In this document: positions 8,331 through 16,481 of the stretch, piece by piece
How the letters are laid out: every line of letters begins with the position of its first letter
How positions within the stretch are numbered: position 1 is the first letter of the stretch
NCBI RefSeq assembly: GCF_018131005.1
Contig: NZ_JAFCJK010000005.1
Location: 1-64,000, forward strand
Source of the DNA: Bradyrhizobium lablabi
GTDB lineage: Bacteria > Pseudomonadota > Alphaproteobacteria > Rhizobiales > Xanthobacteraceae
DNA: 64,000 nucleotides
Direction of reading: 5' to 3'
The notes under the pieces: generated by a model
Told to the model about the DNA's origin: nothing
Database searches by the model: none
The model's input: only the letters and a program-made list of their open reading frames with translations
Made by a program: the position numbers and the translations under genes

Positions 8331-8347
8331 CTTCCAAAATCTGGAAG
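8331..8347. promoter_or_regulatory. Palindromic site matching the LysR autoregulatory dyad
   Basis: CTTCCAAAATCTGGAAG is a 17-base dyad with perfect 5-base arms and 7-base centre. It has the same arms and spacing as the site at 7267-7283. It lies 96 bases upstream of the start at 8443, in the gap after the LysR gene, where it could control the small-protein operon. Confidence 0.6.
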
Positions 8348-8442
8348 GATGACTCCCGATTTCCCCGTCTGTTGACCCAGGCCTTTCGCCCCACCTGCCA
8401 ATCATGACCCGCCGGAAACGGCGATACGAACCGGAGGCGAAC

Positions 8443-8625
8443 ATGGGTGAAGTTATCCGATTTATCCCGAAGGCCGAGCGCGAACGGCTCCGCCTGATAC
8501 GAGAGGCCCGCGCTATGTACGACAGCGTTTTCCCGCCGGCCGAGTCCGTCAACATTCGGCCTGACAACGCACCAATCGTCATTAACGGAACCTGGATTCA
8601 CCAGGGCGGCGAACCGTTGTCGTGA
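8443..8625 (+). CDS. Small conserved hypothetical protein
   Basis: A 60-residue basic-to-acidic protein beginning MGEVIRFIPKAERERLRLIR and containing SVFPPAESV. Very similar short proteins with this N-terminus occur in Bradyrhizobium-type genomes, but no function is known to me. The ATG at 8443 follows GGAGGCGAAC, a strong ribosome-binding site, and is preferred to the upstream in-frame ATG at 8404. It is the first gene after a LysR-type dyad and is followed 60 bases later by an exported protein on the same strand. Confidence 0.75.
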   Translation: MGEVIRFIPKAERERLRLIREARAMYDSVFPPAESVNIRPDNAPIVINGTWIHQGGEPLS

Positions 8626-8685
8626 TCAACAACGTGGTCGCCCTCGATGGCCTCCGCCTTTTCGAAATTGATAGGAGAAATCGCT

Positions 8686-9012
8686 ATGTCAATCCGCAGC
8701 AAACTTTTCGCCGCCGCTTTCGTTATCGCCGCTCTGGCGCCTGCCCATGCAGACGATCTACGCCCGATGGAGGGCAAGAGTATCGACCTCGGCGGGATTT
8801 CGGGGATCGCGTACTACACCGTCGAACGTGATGGGTTTCGCGTCGTCACCACTCTTGCGCAGGGCGAGGCAGGAACGCCGATCCGTGTCGTATCCGTTCT
8901 TGCACCCGGTCAGCGCGTGGTTCTCTCAACATCGCAACAAGGGGATGCGACCGAAATCAGCCGGAAAGGCGACAGCGTACTCGTTCGCAAGGCGAACACG
9001 GCTTCGAACTGA
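8686..9012 (+). CDS. Small exported protein of unknown function
   Basis: A 108-residue protein with a clear signal peptide (SKLFAAAFVIAALAPAHA, cleavage near residue 22) and a mature domain rich in beta-strand-like alternation, ending in DSVLVRKANTASN. AGGAG precedes the ATG at 8686. No domain is recognised. It lies in a short plus-strand run with the 60-residue protein and a truncated SRPBCC gene, possibly under control of the nearby LysR regulator. Confidence 0.75.
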   Translation: MSIRSKLFAAAFVIAALAPAHADDLRPMEGKSIDLGGISGIAYYTVERDGFRVVTTLAQGEAGTPIRVVSVLAPGQRVVLSTSQQGDATEISRKGDSVLVRKANTASN

Positions 9013-9056
9013 ACTTCGACTCGAACCAGTGCTGTAGCTGAATAAGGAAGCTGCGC

Positions 9057-9217
9057 ATGTCCACCATCCATCTGCATCGGACGACCACTGCGACGCCCGA
9101 GCAGTACGTCGTTGGACTCACTGATTTCGGGCCGGGCCGGTCGAAAATCTTTGGCAACAGCGCCGACGAATATCTGAAGGTTCATTACAAGGGCGCATCA
9201 CAAGCGGATGTCACGGA
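9057..9217 (+). pseudogene. 5' fragment of an SRPBCC-family gene
   Basis: The first ~53 residues (MSTIHLHRTTTATPEQYVVG, then LTDFGPGRSKIFGNSADEYLKVH and SQADVTEGS) match the start of SRPBCC/polyketide-cyclase-like proteins common in Bradyrhizobium, which are about 150 residues long. After roughly 9217 the frame continues into unrelated basic sequence and then overlaps the AraC gene in another frame. The C-terminal two thirds are therefore missing. The break coincides with the start of the AraC paralogue 2 segment, suggesting a rearrangement endpoint. Confidence 0.6.
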
Positions 9218-9331
9218 AGGCTCGGCCCTCCGAAAACGCCGGCCCGGTCAAATTATGAAGATCGGCCTATCTGACGGCAGGAGTCTTGCGGGATCCGGGT
9301 CGAACAACGTGATGCCAAATCTGGAGGAACT

Positions 9332-10285
9332 GTGTTGGAAATCCAACATGACCACTACGGTTTCGAAGGATTGCTGTCATCTTCGGCTGATCGAGCTTGG
9401 TCCGGCCTGTCGGCCCAGCTATGCACCACCGTTCGCAAAGGGGTGATTCCATGGCGGACCCCACAATCCGCCATCAGAATTTGCGTCGATATCCACGGCA
9501 ATGGATCGCTGGTTACGCGGCGAGCCCCAGGCGTCGAAAGCCGGATAATCGCAAGGCGAGGTACAGTTTGGCTCTCCCCTCCTGGCTTGCAGGAAGGTTC
9601 GGTTGATATCGCCGAGGACCTGACGAGGATTTTGCATATTTATCTTCCGGTCAGCCACTTTTCGCCAAGCAATTTCGAAATCAATGTCGACCTGTCCGCG
9701 GTCAGCGCTCTAAGCTACGAAAGGGCTTTCGAAGATTCACTTCTGGCCGAGATCGGATTTGCGATTGCATCCGAACTACAGAGTGAAACCTCCACCGGCG
9801 GTCTGCTTATTGGAGCCCTCGCGTCCAGTCTGGCTGCGAGGTTGGTTCAAAAGTATGTCAACGCATCTTCCGCTCAATCCTTTCCTCGCGACACAAGTCA
9901 AGGGCTCGATCGGCGCAGACTCTTGCGTGTACTAGATTACATAGAAGCGAACCTGGAAGGCGATCTTAGCATAGAGCGCATGGCAGCGATTGCGTGCCTG
10001 AGCCGGTTCCACTTTGCTCGATCCTTCCGGCAGGCAGTCGGACACTCTCCTCATCGCTATGTCAGCGCCAAGCGCCTCGAGCGCGCGAAAACTTTGTTGA
10101 TGCACGGCGATCGGCCGTTGGTGGATATTGCGCTAGCGCTCAGCTTTTCCAGCCAGGCGAATTTTACGAGAGCGTTCAGGCAAGCAACGGGTCAGGCGCC
10201 CGGCCAGTTTCGTCAGAGGTTCGGATCGCGACGGCCGCAGCCTTCACTGACCGATGTGAGCCGAGCTTTTTCTGTTTTGGCCTGA
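9332..10285 (+). CDS. AraC-family transcriptional regulator (paralogue 2)
   Basis: A 317-residue AraC-type regulator with a C-terminal double helix-turn-helix (LERMAAIACLSRFHF-like first motif written here as IERMAAIACLSRFHFARSFR, and DIALALSFSSQANFTRAFRQ) and an N-terminal sensory domain with WLSPPGL. The start codon is GTG at 9332, with GGAGG at 9323-9327; a TTG one codon later is the alternative. It is a close paralogue of the protein at 4455-5504. It lies 329 bases upstream of the CoA-dependent catabolic operon on the same strand and is the best candidate for that operon's regulator. Confidence 0.85.
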   Translation: MLEIQHDHYGFEGLLSSSADRAWSGLSAQLCTTVRKGVIPWRTPQSAIRICVDIHGNGSLVTRRAPGVESRIIARRGTVWLSPPGLQEGSVDIAEDLTRILHIYLPVSHFSPSNFEINVDLSAVSALSYERAFEDSLLAEIGFAIASELQSETSTGGLLIGALASSLAARLVQKYVNASSAQSFPRDTSQGLDRRRLLRVLDYIEANLEGDLSIERMAAIACLSRFHFARSFRQAVGHSPHRYVSAKRLERAKTLLMHGDRPLVDIALALSFSSQANFTRAFRQATGQAPGQFRQRFGSRRPQPSLTDVSRAFSVLA

Positions 10286-10614
10286 ATCTGAAAGTTGCGG
10301 CCTCCCGGCAATGTAAGATCAATTTGGGAAACGCGGCACAGACGGTCAGCACTCCCAGTCAAATTTACACAAGCCGCTGCGTGGGCAAGCGGCCAACCAT
10401 TAGAGCAATCCGCATCCCGCATCACCTCTCAAGCCGCCAGTACGCGCGTGGCCATCATTCAGGGCATTTGCTTCTGTAGTCTCCACCACCAGCAACAAAT
10501 GACAAAACGACAGCACGCGATGCAAAGCCGGCCGCCAGATACTTCACTACCCTCGATGCCATGAAGAAAGACGCCTGCCGCAGTCGCAGGCTCCGCATCG
10601 AAATGGAGATCGCA
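10286..10614 (+). other. Intergenic region before the CoA-catabolic operon
   Basis: No convincing gene is seen between the AraC stop and the acyl-CoA dehydrogenase start. The stretch is less GC-rich than its neighbours, as expected for a promoter region, and probably holds the operon promoter and AraC-binding sites. I could not place -35 and -10 elements with confidence. Confidence 0.4.
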
Positions 10615-11835
10615 ATGGCCACCGCTGCTGCACTGAAGCCTTCAGTACCGAAACAGCTTCCGCCGCCGAACGGCGACTTCTTTCAATTCGCCGAAACGCT
10701 GGGCGACGAGGAACGGGCGATCGTAAAGAAGGTGCGCACCTACATGGAGACGAAGGTCGCACCCATCATCAACAAACACTGGGTCGAAGACTCGTTCCCG
10801 TTCGAACTGCTCCCGTCTTACAAGGAACTGAACATCGCGGGACTCGGCATGCGTGGTTACGGCTGCCCTGGCGGCACCCCTTTGCTGGTCGGCCTGGTCG
10901 CCCTGGAGATCGCGCGAACCGATGTCTCGTTCTGTACCTTCCATGGCGTCCACACCGGTCTCGCGATGAATTCCATCTACCTCGCGGGCACGGAGGAGCA
11001 GAAGCAGAAGTGGCTGCCGCCGATGGCGCGCATGGAAAAGGTCGGCTGCTTCGCGCTGACTGAGCCGCTGGTGGGCTCGGGGACCGGTGCTGGCCTCACG
11101 ACCACGGCGAAACGCGAAGGCGACACCTGGGTCCTCAACGGTCAGAAGCGCTGGATCGGCAACGCTCCGTGGTGCGACATCTCGATCGTCTGGGCGCGTG
11201 ACCTAGCCGACAATCAGGTCAAGGGCTTCATCGTTGAAAACAAGACGACGCCCGGGTTCAGCGTCGAGAAGATGCAGAACAAGATCGCCTTGAAGGTCGT
11301 GCAGAACGGCCAGATTACGCTGACCAACTGCCGCGTGCCAGACGCGAACCGTCTCCAGGGCGGCAAAGGGACGTTTCGCGATCCTGCGCTGGTGCTGCGT
11401 GGCACCCGGCATGGCGTCGGCTGGGAAATCACCGGCGCCCAGATGGGCGCCTACGAAAATGCCCTCAAGTACGCTCAGGAGCGCTTGCAGTTTGGCAAGC
11501 CGATCGGGTCGTTCCAACTCATTCAGGACCTTTTGGCCAAGATGCTGGCCAACATCGTGGCCTGTCAATGCATGCTGGTCCGCTCGATGCAGCTGGAAAT
11601 CGAGGGCAAACTGACGGATGCACAGGCAGCGATTGTCAAGGCGTTCTGCACGGCGAAAGCGCGAGAAACGGTCGCCTGGGCCCGCGAGCTTCTGGGCGGC
11701 AACGGGATCGTGGTCGACTACAACGTGGCACGCTTCTTTGCCGATGCCGAGGCGATCTACTCCTACGAAGGCACCTACCAGATGCAAAACCTGATCGTCG
11801 GCAAAGCCATCACCGGGTTCAGCGCCTTCGTTTGA
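10615..11835 (+). CDS. Acyl-CoA dehydrogenase (glutaryl-CoA dehydrogenase-like)
   Basis: A 406-residue flavoprotein that should oxidise a CoA thioester at the alpha-beta position with transfer to ETF. The acyl-CoA dehydrogenase N-terminal, middle and C-terminal domains are all present. CFALTEPLVGSGTGAGLTTT is the FAD/substrate loop and GQKRWIGNA is the central motif. YSYEGTYQMQ near the C-terminus contains the catalytic Glu in a YEGT context as in glutaryl-CoA dehydrogenases. The ATG at 10615 follows GGAGATCGCA. It is the first of five co-oriented genes for a CoA-dependent pathway; the substrate is unknown. Confidence 0.9.
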   Translation: MATAAALKPSVPKQLPPPNGDFFQFAETLGDEERAIVKKVRTYMETKVAPIINKHWVEDSFPFELLPSYKELNIAGLGMRGYGCPGGTPLLVGLVALEIARTDVSFCTFHGVHTGLAMNSIYLAGTEEQKQKWLPPMARMEKVGCFALTEPLVGSGTGAGLTTTAKREGDTWVLNGQKRWIGNAPWCDISIVWARDLADNQVKGFIVENKTTPGFSVEKMQNKIALKVVQNGQITLTNCRVPDANRLQGGKGTFRDPALVLRGTRHGVGWEITGAQMGAYENALKYAQERLQFGKPIGSFQLIQDLLAKMLANIVACQCMLVRSMQLEIEGKLTDAQAAIVKAFCTAKARETVAWARELLGGNGIVVDYNVARFFADAEAIYSYEGTYQMQNLIVGKAITGFSAFV

Positions 11836-11841
11836 TGTCGC

Positions 11842-11874
11842 GGATGGGCCGGCATTCGGTTTGCCGGCCCATCC
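11842..11874 (+). promoter_or_regulatory. Strong 13-bp hairpin between operon genes 1 and 2
   Basis: The arms GGATGGGCCGGCA (11842-11854) and TGCCGGCCCATCC (11862-11874) pair perfectly around a 7-base loop, 7 bases after the acyl-CoA dehydrogenase stop. No U-run follows, so it is more likely an mRNA-stabilising or processing element, or a weak attenuator, than a classic terminator. It would let the first gene be expressed above the rest. Confidence 0.6.
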
Positions 11875-11958
11875 CTCGGCCAGGATCAAGCGCGCACCGC
11901 AGTTTCACGTTGCTTGGGATTGCAAGCCGACAAACCGTATCGAACTCAGGAGCCATCA

Positions 11959-13200
11959 ATGGCAAATGAAAACATCTTTTCAGGCTTGAAAGTTGTCGAT
12001 CTGTCCAGCTTCGTCGCCGCACCAGGCGCGGCCGTGATCCTGTCCGACTTCGGCGCCGATGTCGTCAAAGTCGAGCCGCCGCACGGCGATCCCTGGCGCA
12101 ACGGACACAAGGTGCCGTTCCAGCCGAATGCCCACGATCCCTATCAGTGGCATCTCGCTAACCGCAACAAGCGCAGCATCGCGCTCGATCTCAAGTCACA
12201 GAGCGCGCAGCAGATCATTTTCGAGCTCGCCAATTGGGCCGACGTATTCATCGTTAACACGCCGCACCATGCGCGGAAGAAGCTGAAGCTCGAATATGAT
12301 GACGTCGCGGGATGGAATTCGCGCCTGATCTACGCCGACCTCACCGGCTTCGGCGAGCACGGGCCGGACGCGGAACTGCCCGGCTTCGACATCACCTCCT
12401 ACTGGGCACGCAGCGGTCTGTTGTCGATGACGCGCGATGCCGGCGCGCCGCCGACCTGGCCGGTTGGTGGCAGCGGCGACAATGCCACGGCCGTCGGTCT
12501 CTATGCGGCGATCGTCACCGCCCTGTACCGGCGCGAGCGTACCGGCAAAGGCTCGTATGTCACGACGTCGCTGCTGGCCCAGGGCGTGTGGTCTGCGAGC
12601 ATTTCCATTCAGGCAGCTCTCGCCGGCGCCAAGTTTCCGCCAATGCACGACCGCACGCATCCGGCCAACGCCGCGGCGAACGTCTATCGTTCCGCCGACG
12701 GCACGTGGTTCGTCCTCATCGTCACGCCGGACAAGTTTGTCCCCGTCGTGAATGCAATGGGCCGCCAGGACCTGCTGACCGACTCGCGCTTCTCCGATCC
12801 TGCGCAGCTGGTCGCGAACATGCCGCAACTGACGGCAATCTTCGACGAGGTCTTTGCCGCCAGACCGATGGCGCACTGGCATGCGGTGTTTTCCGGCGTG
12901 AACGTCACTTTTGGCGAAGTGCGCGGGCCGCAAGAAGTCATCAACGACCCGCAGCTCGCGGCCAACGATATCGTCGTTCCGCTCGACGGCGCCGGCGGCA
13001 ATCTGACCTCGACGATCTCGAGCCCGATCACGGTGCATGGCGTCGCCAAGGCTCCGGCCCAACGCGCGCCCAACCTTGGCGAGCACACTGAGCAGATCCT
13101 CGGCGAACTCGGCTTCGACGCCAAGAGTATCGACAACCTGCGCGAAAACGGCGCCATCGCGAAGGCGGCGCCATCGCGCAAGCAGGAAAGCGCGGTCTGA
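11959..13200 (+). CDS. Class III CoA-transferase (CaiB/BaiF family)
   Basis: A 413-residue family III CoA-transferase that should move CoA between an acyl-CoA donor and a carboxylic acid. LKVVDLSSFVAAPGAA begins the N-terminal domain. LSDFGADVVKVEPP follows, and Asp144 in PGFDITSYWARSG sits at the position of the catalytic aspartate that forms the mixed anhydride. The ATG at 11959 follows CAGGAGCCATCA. The gene order acyl-CoA dehydrogenase, CoA-transferase and enoyl-CoA hydratase resembles caiA-caiB-caiD of carnitine metabolism, but this is an analogy only. Confidence 0.9.
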   Translation: MANENIFSGLKVVDLSSFVAAPGAAVILSDFGADVVKVEPPHGDPWRNGHKVPFQPNAHDPYQWHLANRNKRSIALDLKSQSAQQIIFELANWADVFIVNTPHHARKKLKLEYDDVAGWNSRLIYADLTGFGEHGPDAELPGFDITSYWARSGLLSMTRDAGAPPTWPVGGSGDNATAVGLYAAIVTALYRRERTGKGSYVTTSLLAQGVWSASISIQAALAGAKFPPMHDRTHPANAAANVYRSADGTWFVLIVTPDKFVPVVNAMGRQDLLTDSRFSDPAQLVANMPQLTAIFDEVFAARPMAHWHAVFSGVNVTFGEVRGPQEVINDPQLAANDIVVPLDGAGGNLTSTISSPITVHGVAKAPAQRAPNLGEHTEQILGELGFDAKSIDNLRENGAIAKAAPSRKQESAV

Positions 13201-13233
13201 CCGCCGAGAGACCACCGAACAAGGAAGCACGCA

Positions 13234-14016
13234 ATGAGCGACATCATCACCGAGCGTTCCGACGGGATCCTGCGCGTCGAATTCAATCGTCCCGAGCGGA
13301 AGAACGCGATGACGAAGGCCATGTACATGCAGCTGGCGCAGATCCTCAACGAGGCCGCCGAAGACGAGGACGTCCGTGTCGTGCGTTGGCAAGCTGCCGG
13401 CGACACCTTCTGCGCCGGCAACGATGTCGGGGATTTTCTCAAGCCATTGTCCCCGGGCGAGACCCCGCAAGCCCGCTTGATGGATGCGTTCATCAGGTTC
13501 GAAAAGCCGATCGTCGTGGCCGTGCAAGGCGCGGCCGTCGGCGGCGGGACCACGATGCTGACCCACTGCGATTTCGTCTACGCCGGCGCGACTGCAAAAT
13601 TCAAGCTGCCGTTCATTGACCTCGCGCTCGTGCCCGAGTTCGGATCGAGCTACGCGATGCCGGCCCGTATCGGGCACCTGCGGGCGGCGGAATTGTTCCT
13701 GTTGGGCGAGACCTTCAGCGCCGCGCGCGCAGCGGAGCTGGGCCTCGTGACCCGCGTGGTCCCTGACGACCGGTTATTCGTGACAGCGATGGAAACGGCG
13801 CGGAAGCTCTCGGCAAAGCCGGGCGGCGCATTGCGGGCCACCAAGCGGCTCCTCAAGCAAGGCTCCGTCGATCAGGTCAGGGCGGCCATCAAGGTGGAGA
13901 GCCAAGAATTCGGCGAGCGGCTTCGCTCCAGCGAGGCCAGGGAGGCATTCTCGGCATTCCTCGAGAAGCGCCCGCCTAACTTTGCCCGCACGGCGGCTCC
14001 GGTTGCGGCCGAATAG
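13234..14016 (+). CDS. Enoyl-CoA hydratase/isomerase
   Basis: A 260-residue crotonase-family enzyme. FNRPERKNAMTKAMY is the family entry motif. FCAGNDVGDF and QGAAVGGGTTML form the two oxyanion-hole regions, and the Glu in LALVPEFGSS occupies the usual catalytic position. It would hydrate or isomerise the enoyl-CoA made by the upstream dehydrogenase. It follows the CoA-transferase by 33 bases, with AAGGAAGCACGCA before the ATG. Confidence 0.9.
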   Translation: MSDIITERSDGILRVEFNRPERKNAMTKAMYMQLAQILNEAAEDEDVRVVRWQAAGDTFCAGNDVGDFLKPLSPGETPQARLMDAFIRFEKPIVVAVQGAAVGGGTTMLTHCDFVYAGATAKFKLPFIDLALVPEFGSSYAMPARIGHLRAAELFLLGETFSAARAAELGLVTRVVPDDRLFVTAMETARKLSAKPGGALRATKRLLKQGSVDQVRAAIKVESQEFGERLRSSEAREAFSAFLEKRPPNFARTAAPVAAE

Positions 14017-14067
14017 GCCGCATGCCGCCGGCATCATCGCTACAACTCTGACGCGGAAGGACAGACC

Positions 14068-14994
14068 ATGACCGTACTCCAGGCCACGCGAACAAGGGTC
14101 CCATCGGGCGCGGCCCGCTCCGGAAAATTGTTCCTTCTCGACTTAAGCGGCGGCCGCGTGCTGTCGATGAACTCGGACGGCTCGCATCACCAGGTCATCG
14201 CGGCCGACTGCCCCCACCCCGACGGGATAGTCGTCGACGTGGAAGCGGGTCACGTCTACTGGACCAACATGGGCATCGTTCCCAGCCGAAACAACGGCTC
14301 CATCGAACGCGCCGACCTCGATGGCAGCAATCGCAGGTTCATCGTTCCGCCCGGCGGCACGTTCACGCCGAAGCAGCTGCATCTCGATAAGGCGAACGGC
14401 AAGCTCTACTGGTCCGACCGCGAAGGGATGCGAGTCATGCGCTCGAACCTCGACGGCTCGCAGATCGAAATACTGGTCCAGACCGGAAACGGAGAAAATG
14501 ACCGCCTCGACCAGGCCAGATGGTGCGTTGGAATCACCGTCGATCCCGAACGGGGACAGATCTACTGGACGCAAAAAGGCGGAGACAACGCCGAAGTCGG
14601 ACGCATCTTGCGCGCCGGGATCAATATCCCGAAGGGTGAGACGGCGGCCAACCGCAGCGACGTCGAGGTCTTCTTCAATGGCCTTCCCGAGCCGATCGAT
14701 CTCGAACTCGATCTCGAACATCGCATCCTTTACTGGACCGACCGCGGCAATCCCCCACGCGGCAACACTGTGAACCGTGCGCCCCTCGACGCGAAACCGG
14801 CGCAAAACGTGCCGCAGATCGTGGTCTCGGACCTTATGGAAGGTATCGGCATCGCGCTCGATGTTCAAGGCAACCGCATGTTCGTGACCGATTTCGCCGG
14901 CTCGCTTTATGCGGCCAAGCTCGACGGCACGGACAAGCGAATGCTCCTCGCCGCCCAGGGCAATCTCACCGGCGTCGCCTACGTCGAAATCTGA
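14068..14994 (+). CDS. YWTD/LDL-receptor-type beta-propeller protein
   Basis: A 308-residue six-bladed beta-propeller. The repeats carry the signature YWTN, YWSD, YWTQ and YWTD near residues 65, 115, 169 and 224, with D-G-S/N loops such as MNSDGSHH, ADLDGSNRR and SNLDGSQIE. No signal peptide is visible, so it is probably cytoplasmic. Such propellers can be SMP-30-like lactonases or scaffolds, but no catalytic role is evident. Its place inside a CoA-dependent catabolic operon (51 bases after the hydratase, 20 bases before the 3-hydroxyacyl-CoA dehydrogenase) suggests a dedicated enzymatic or scaffolding part in that pathway. Confidence 0.8.
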   Translation: MTVLQATRTRVPSGAARSGKLFLLDLSGGRVLSMNSDGSHHQVIAADCPHPDGIVVDVEAGHVYWTNMGIVPSRNNGSIERADLDGSNRRFIVPPGGTFTPKQLHLDKANGKLYWSDREGMRVMRSNLDGSQIEILVQTGNGENDRLDQARWCVGITVDPERGQIYWTQKGGDNAEVGRILRAGINIPKGETAANRSDVEVFFNGLPEPIDLELDLEHRILYWTDRGNPPRGNTVNRAPLDAKPAQNVPQIVVSDLMEGIGIALDVQGNRMFVTDFAGSLYAAKLDGTDKRMLLAAQGNLTGVAYVEI

Positions 14995-15014
14995 CAAACA
15001 CATCGGAGACAGAC

Positions 15015-16007
15015 ATGACCAAGACCAACCCCATTCGCCGCGTCACGATCATCGGCACCGGCGTGATCGGCGCGAGTTGGGCCGCGCAGTACCTCGCCAA
15101 GGGACTTGAAGTCGTCGCGACGGACATCGCGCCTGACGCGGAAGCCGCGCTGAGGAAGTTCGTGAAATCGGCCTGGCCGGCGCTCGAACGGCTGGGCCTC
15201 TCGCCTGGCGCCTCGCTGGCGAATCTGAAGTTCACCGCCGACCTCGCCGAAGCTGTCGTCGGTGTCGACCTCGTGCAGGAGAACGGGCCGGAACGGTTGG
15301 ACTTCAAGCAGAATCTGTACAAGCAGCTCGACGAGCTGCTGCCGCCGGACGTGATCATTGCGTCGAGCTCGTCCGGGATCAAGATGAGCGACATTCAGTC
15401 GGGCGTTGCATTGCATCCGGAGCGTTGCGTCATCGGTCACCCCTTCAATCCACCGCACCTGATCCCTCTGGTTGAGGTAGTCGGCGGGACGAAGACCTCG
15501 GAACACACGATCCAGCGCGCGATCGCGTTCTACAAGTCGATCGGGAAGAAGGCCGTACGACTCAACAAGGAAATGCCAGGCCATGTCGCCAACCGCCTGC
15601 AGGGCGCACTGGCGCGGGAGGTCTACTATCTCATTGCCGAGGATGTGCTGAGCGCTGCCGACGTCGATGACGCCCTGTCCTGGGGTCCAGGTCTGCGCTG
15701 GGGCATCATGGGCAACATGATGCTCAATCATCTCGGCGGCGGCGCCGGCGGCATCGAGCATTTCTTCCACCAGTTTGCTGGCCCAATGAACACATCGTGG
15801 AAGACTCTCGGTTCGCCCGACCTCACTCCTGAGGTCCAGAAGAAGCTGATCGACGGCGTTCGTGCCGAGGTCGGATCGCGCACCATCGAAGAGCTCGAGG
15901 CGGAGCGGGACGAGATTTTGCTCAGTCTCATCGAGCTGCGCACTAAACACTCGCACGTCGTCGCACCGCGTAGCCCGCAGCACACATTGGCTGAGTCCGG
16001 CAGATAG
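15015..16007 (+). CDS. 3-hydroxyacyl-CoA dehydrogenase-family oxidoreductase
   Basis: A 330-residue NAD-dependent dehydrogenase of the 3-hydroxyacyl-CoA/L-carnitine/lambda-crystallin group. The Rossmann motif VTIIGTGVIGASWAAQYLAK opens the protein with Asp-containing VVATDIA as the NAD-specificity end. GHPFNPPHLIPLVEVVGG contains the catalytic His, SSSSGIK precedes it, and PGHVANRLQGAL begins the C-terminal helical domain. The HPFNPPHLIPLVEV wording is typical of the carnitine/gulonate dehydrogenase branch. It ends the operon and probably oxidises the hydroxyl group made by the hydratase. Confidence 0.88.
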   Translation: MTKTNPIRRVTIIGTGVIGASWAAQYLAKGLEVVATDIAPDAEAALRKFVKSAWPALERLGLSPGASLANLKFTADLAEAVVGVDLVQENGPERLDFKQNLYKQLDELLPPDVIIASSSSGIKMSDIQSGVALHPERCVIGHPFNPPHLIPLVEVVGGTKTSEHTIQRAIAFYKSIGKKAVRLNKEMPGHVANRLQGALAREVYYLIAEDVLSAADVDDALSWGPGLRWGIMGNMMLNHLGGGAGGIEHFFHQFAGPMNTSWKTLGSPDLTPEVQKKLIDGVRAEVGSRTIEELEAERDEILLSLIELRTKHSHVVAPRSPQHTLAESGR

Positions 16008-16481
16008 CGCCGTCCCAGTGGATCCTTGCAATGTGTGACCTGGCTATCGCTCGGCGGACGGCAGTCCGCTGCTGCCCGTTGGCATTAACCCCTCGCATTG
16101 CGCTGCTAGCTATGCCGGGCAGTTCGGCGCACGGTAGCTCCGCGCTCGAACAGCGCAAATCGCCGATGAAGATCAGCTGGCTCGATTGCGGGCCAAATCG
16201 CGGCGGCCGGGTGAGTGCAGTCGGCATTGTGGGCGATACTCTGAGAGAGTTCGATGAATTCGCGCGGGACAGTTAGCTCCTCGCGCGACCATCGTGCCGG
16301 ATTCCGGTGACGGTCCGGTGAACGATTCGATTGCGCTGGGGCGGCTGGGCGGCTGAAGTGCTAGGACCGCGGTGGCAGGATCGACTGCGACACCTTCTGA
16401 ATACAGCGAGATAGAAACAAAGGCTGCTGGTTCGCGCCGGCGGGTTTGTTCGTCGTGCCGCCGAGTCTGGCCCGCGATCTT
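16008..16481. other. Gap with no supported gene
   Basis: A 474-base stretch between the 3-hydroxyacyl-CoA dehydrogenase stop and the end of the convergent metallopeptidase gene. A plus-strand frame at 16031-16276 exists, but its residue composition is unlike a protein and it has no credible ribosome-binding site. No tRNA-like or clear terminator structure was found. Confidence 0.4.

Noticed and set aside
16031..16276. 81-residue plus-strand frame after the 3-hydroxyacyl-CoA dehydrogenase
   Set aside because: Composition is unlike a protein and no ribosome-binding site is visible.
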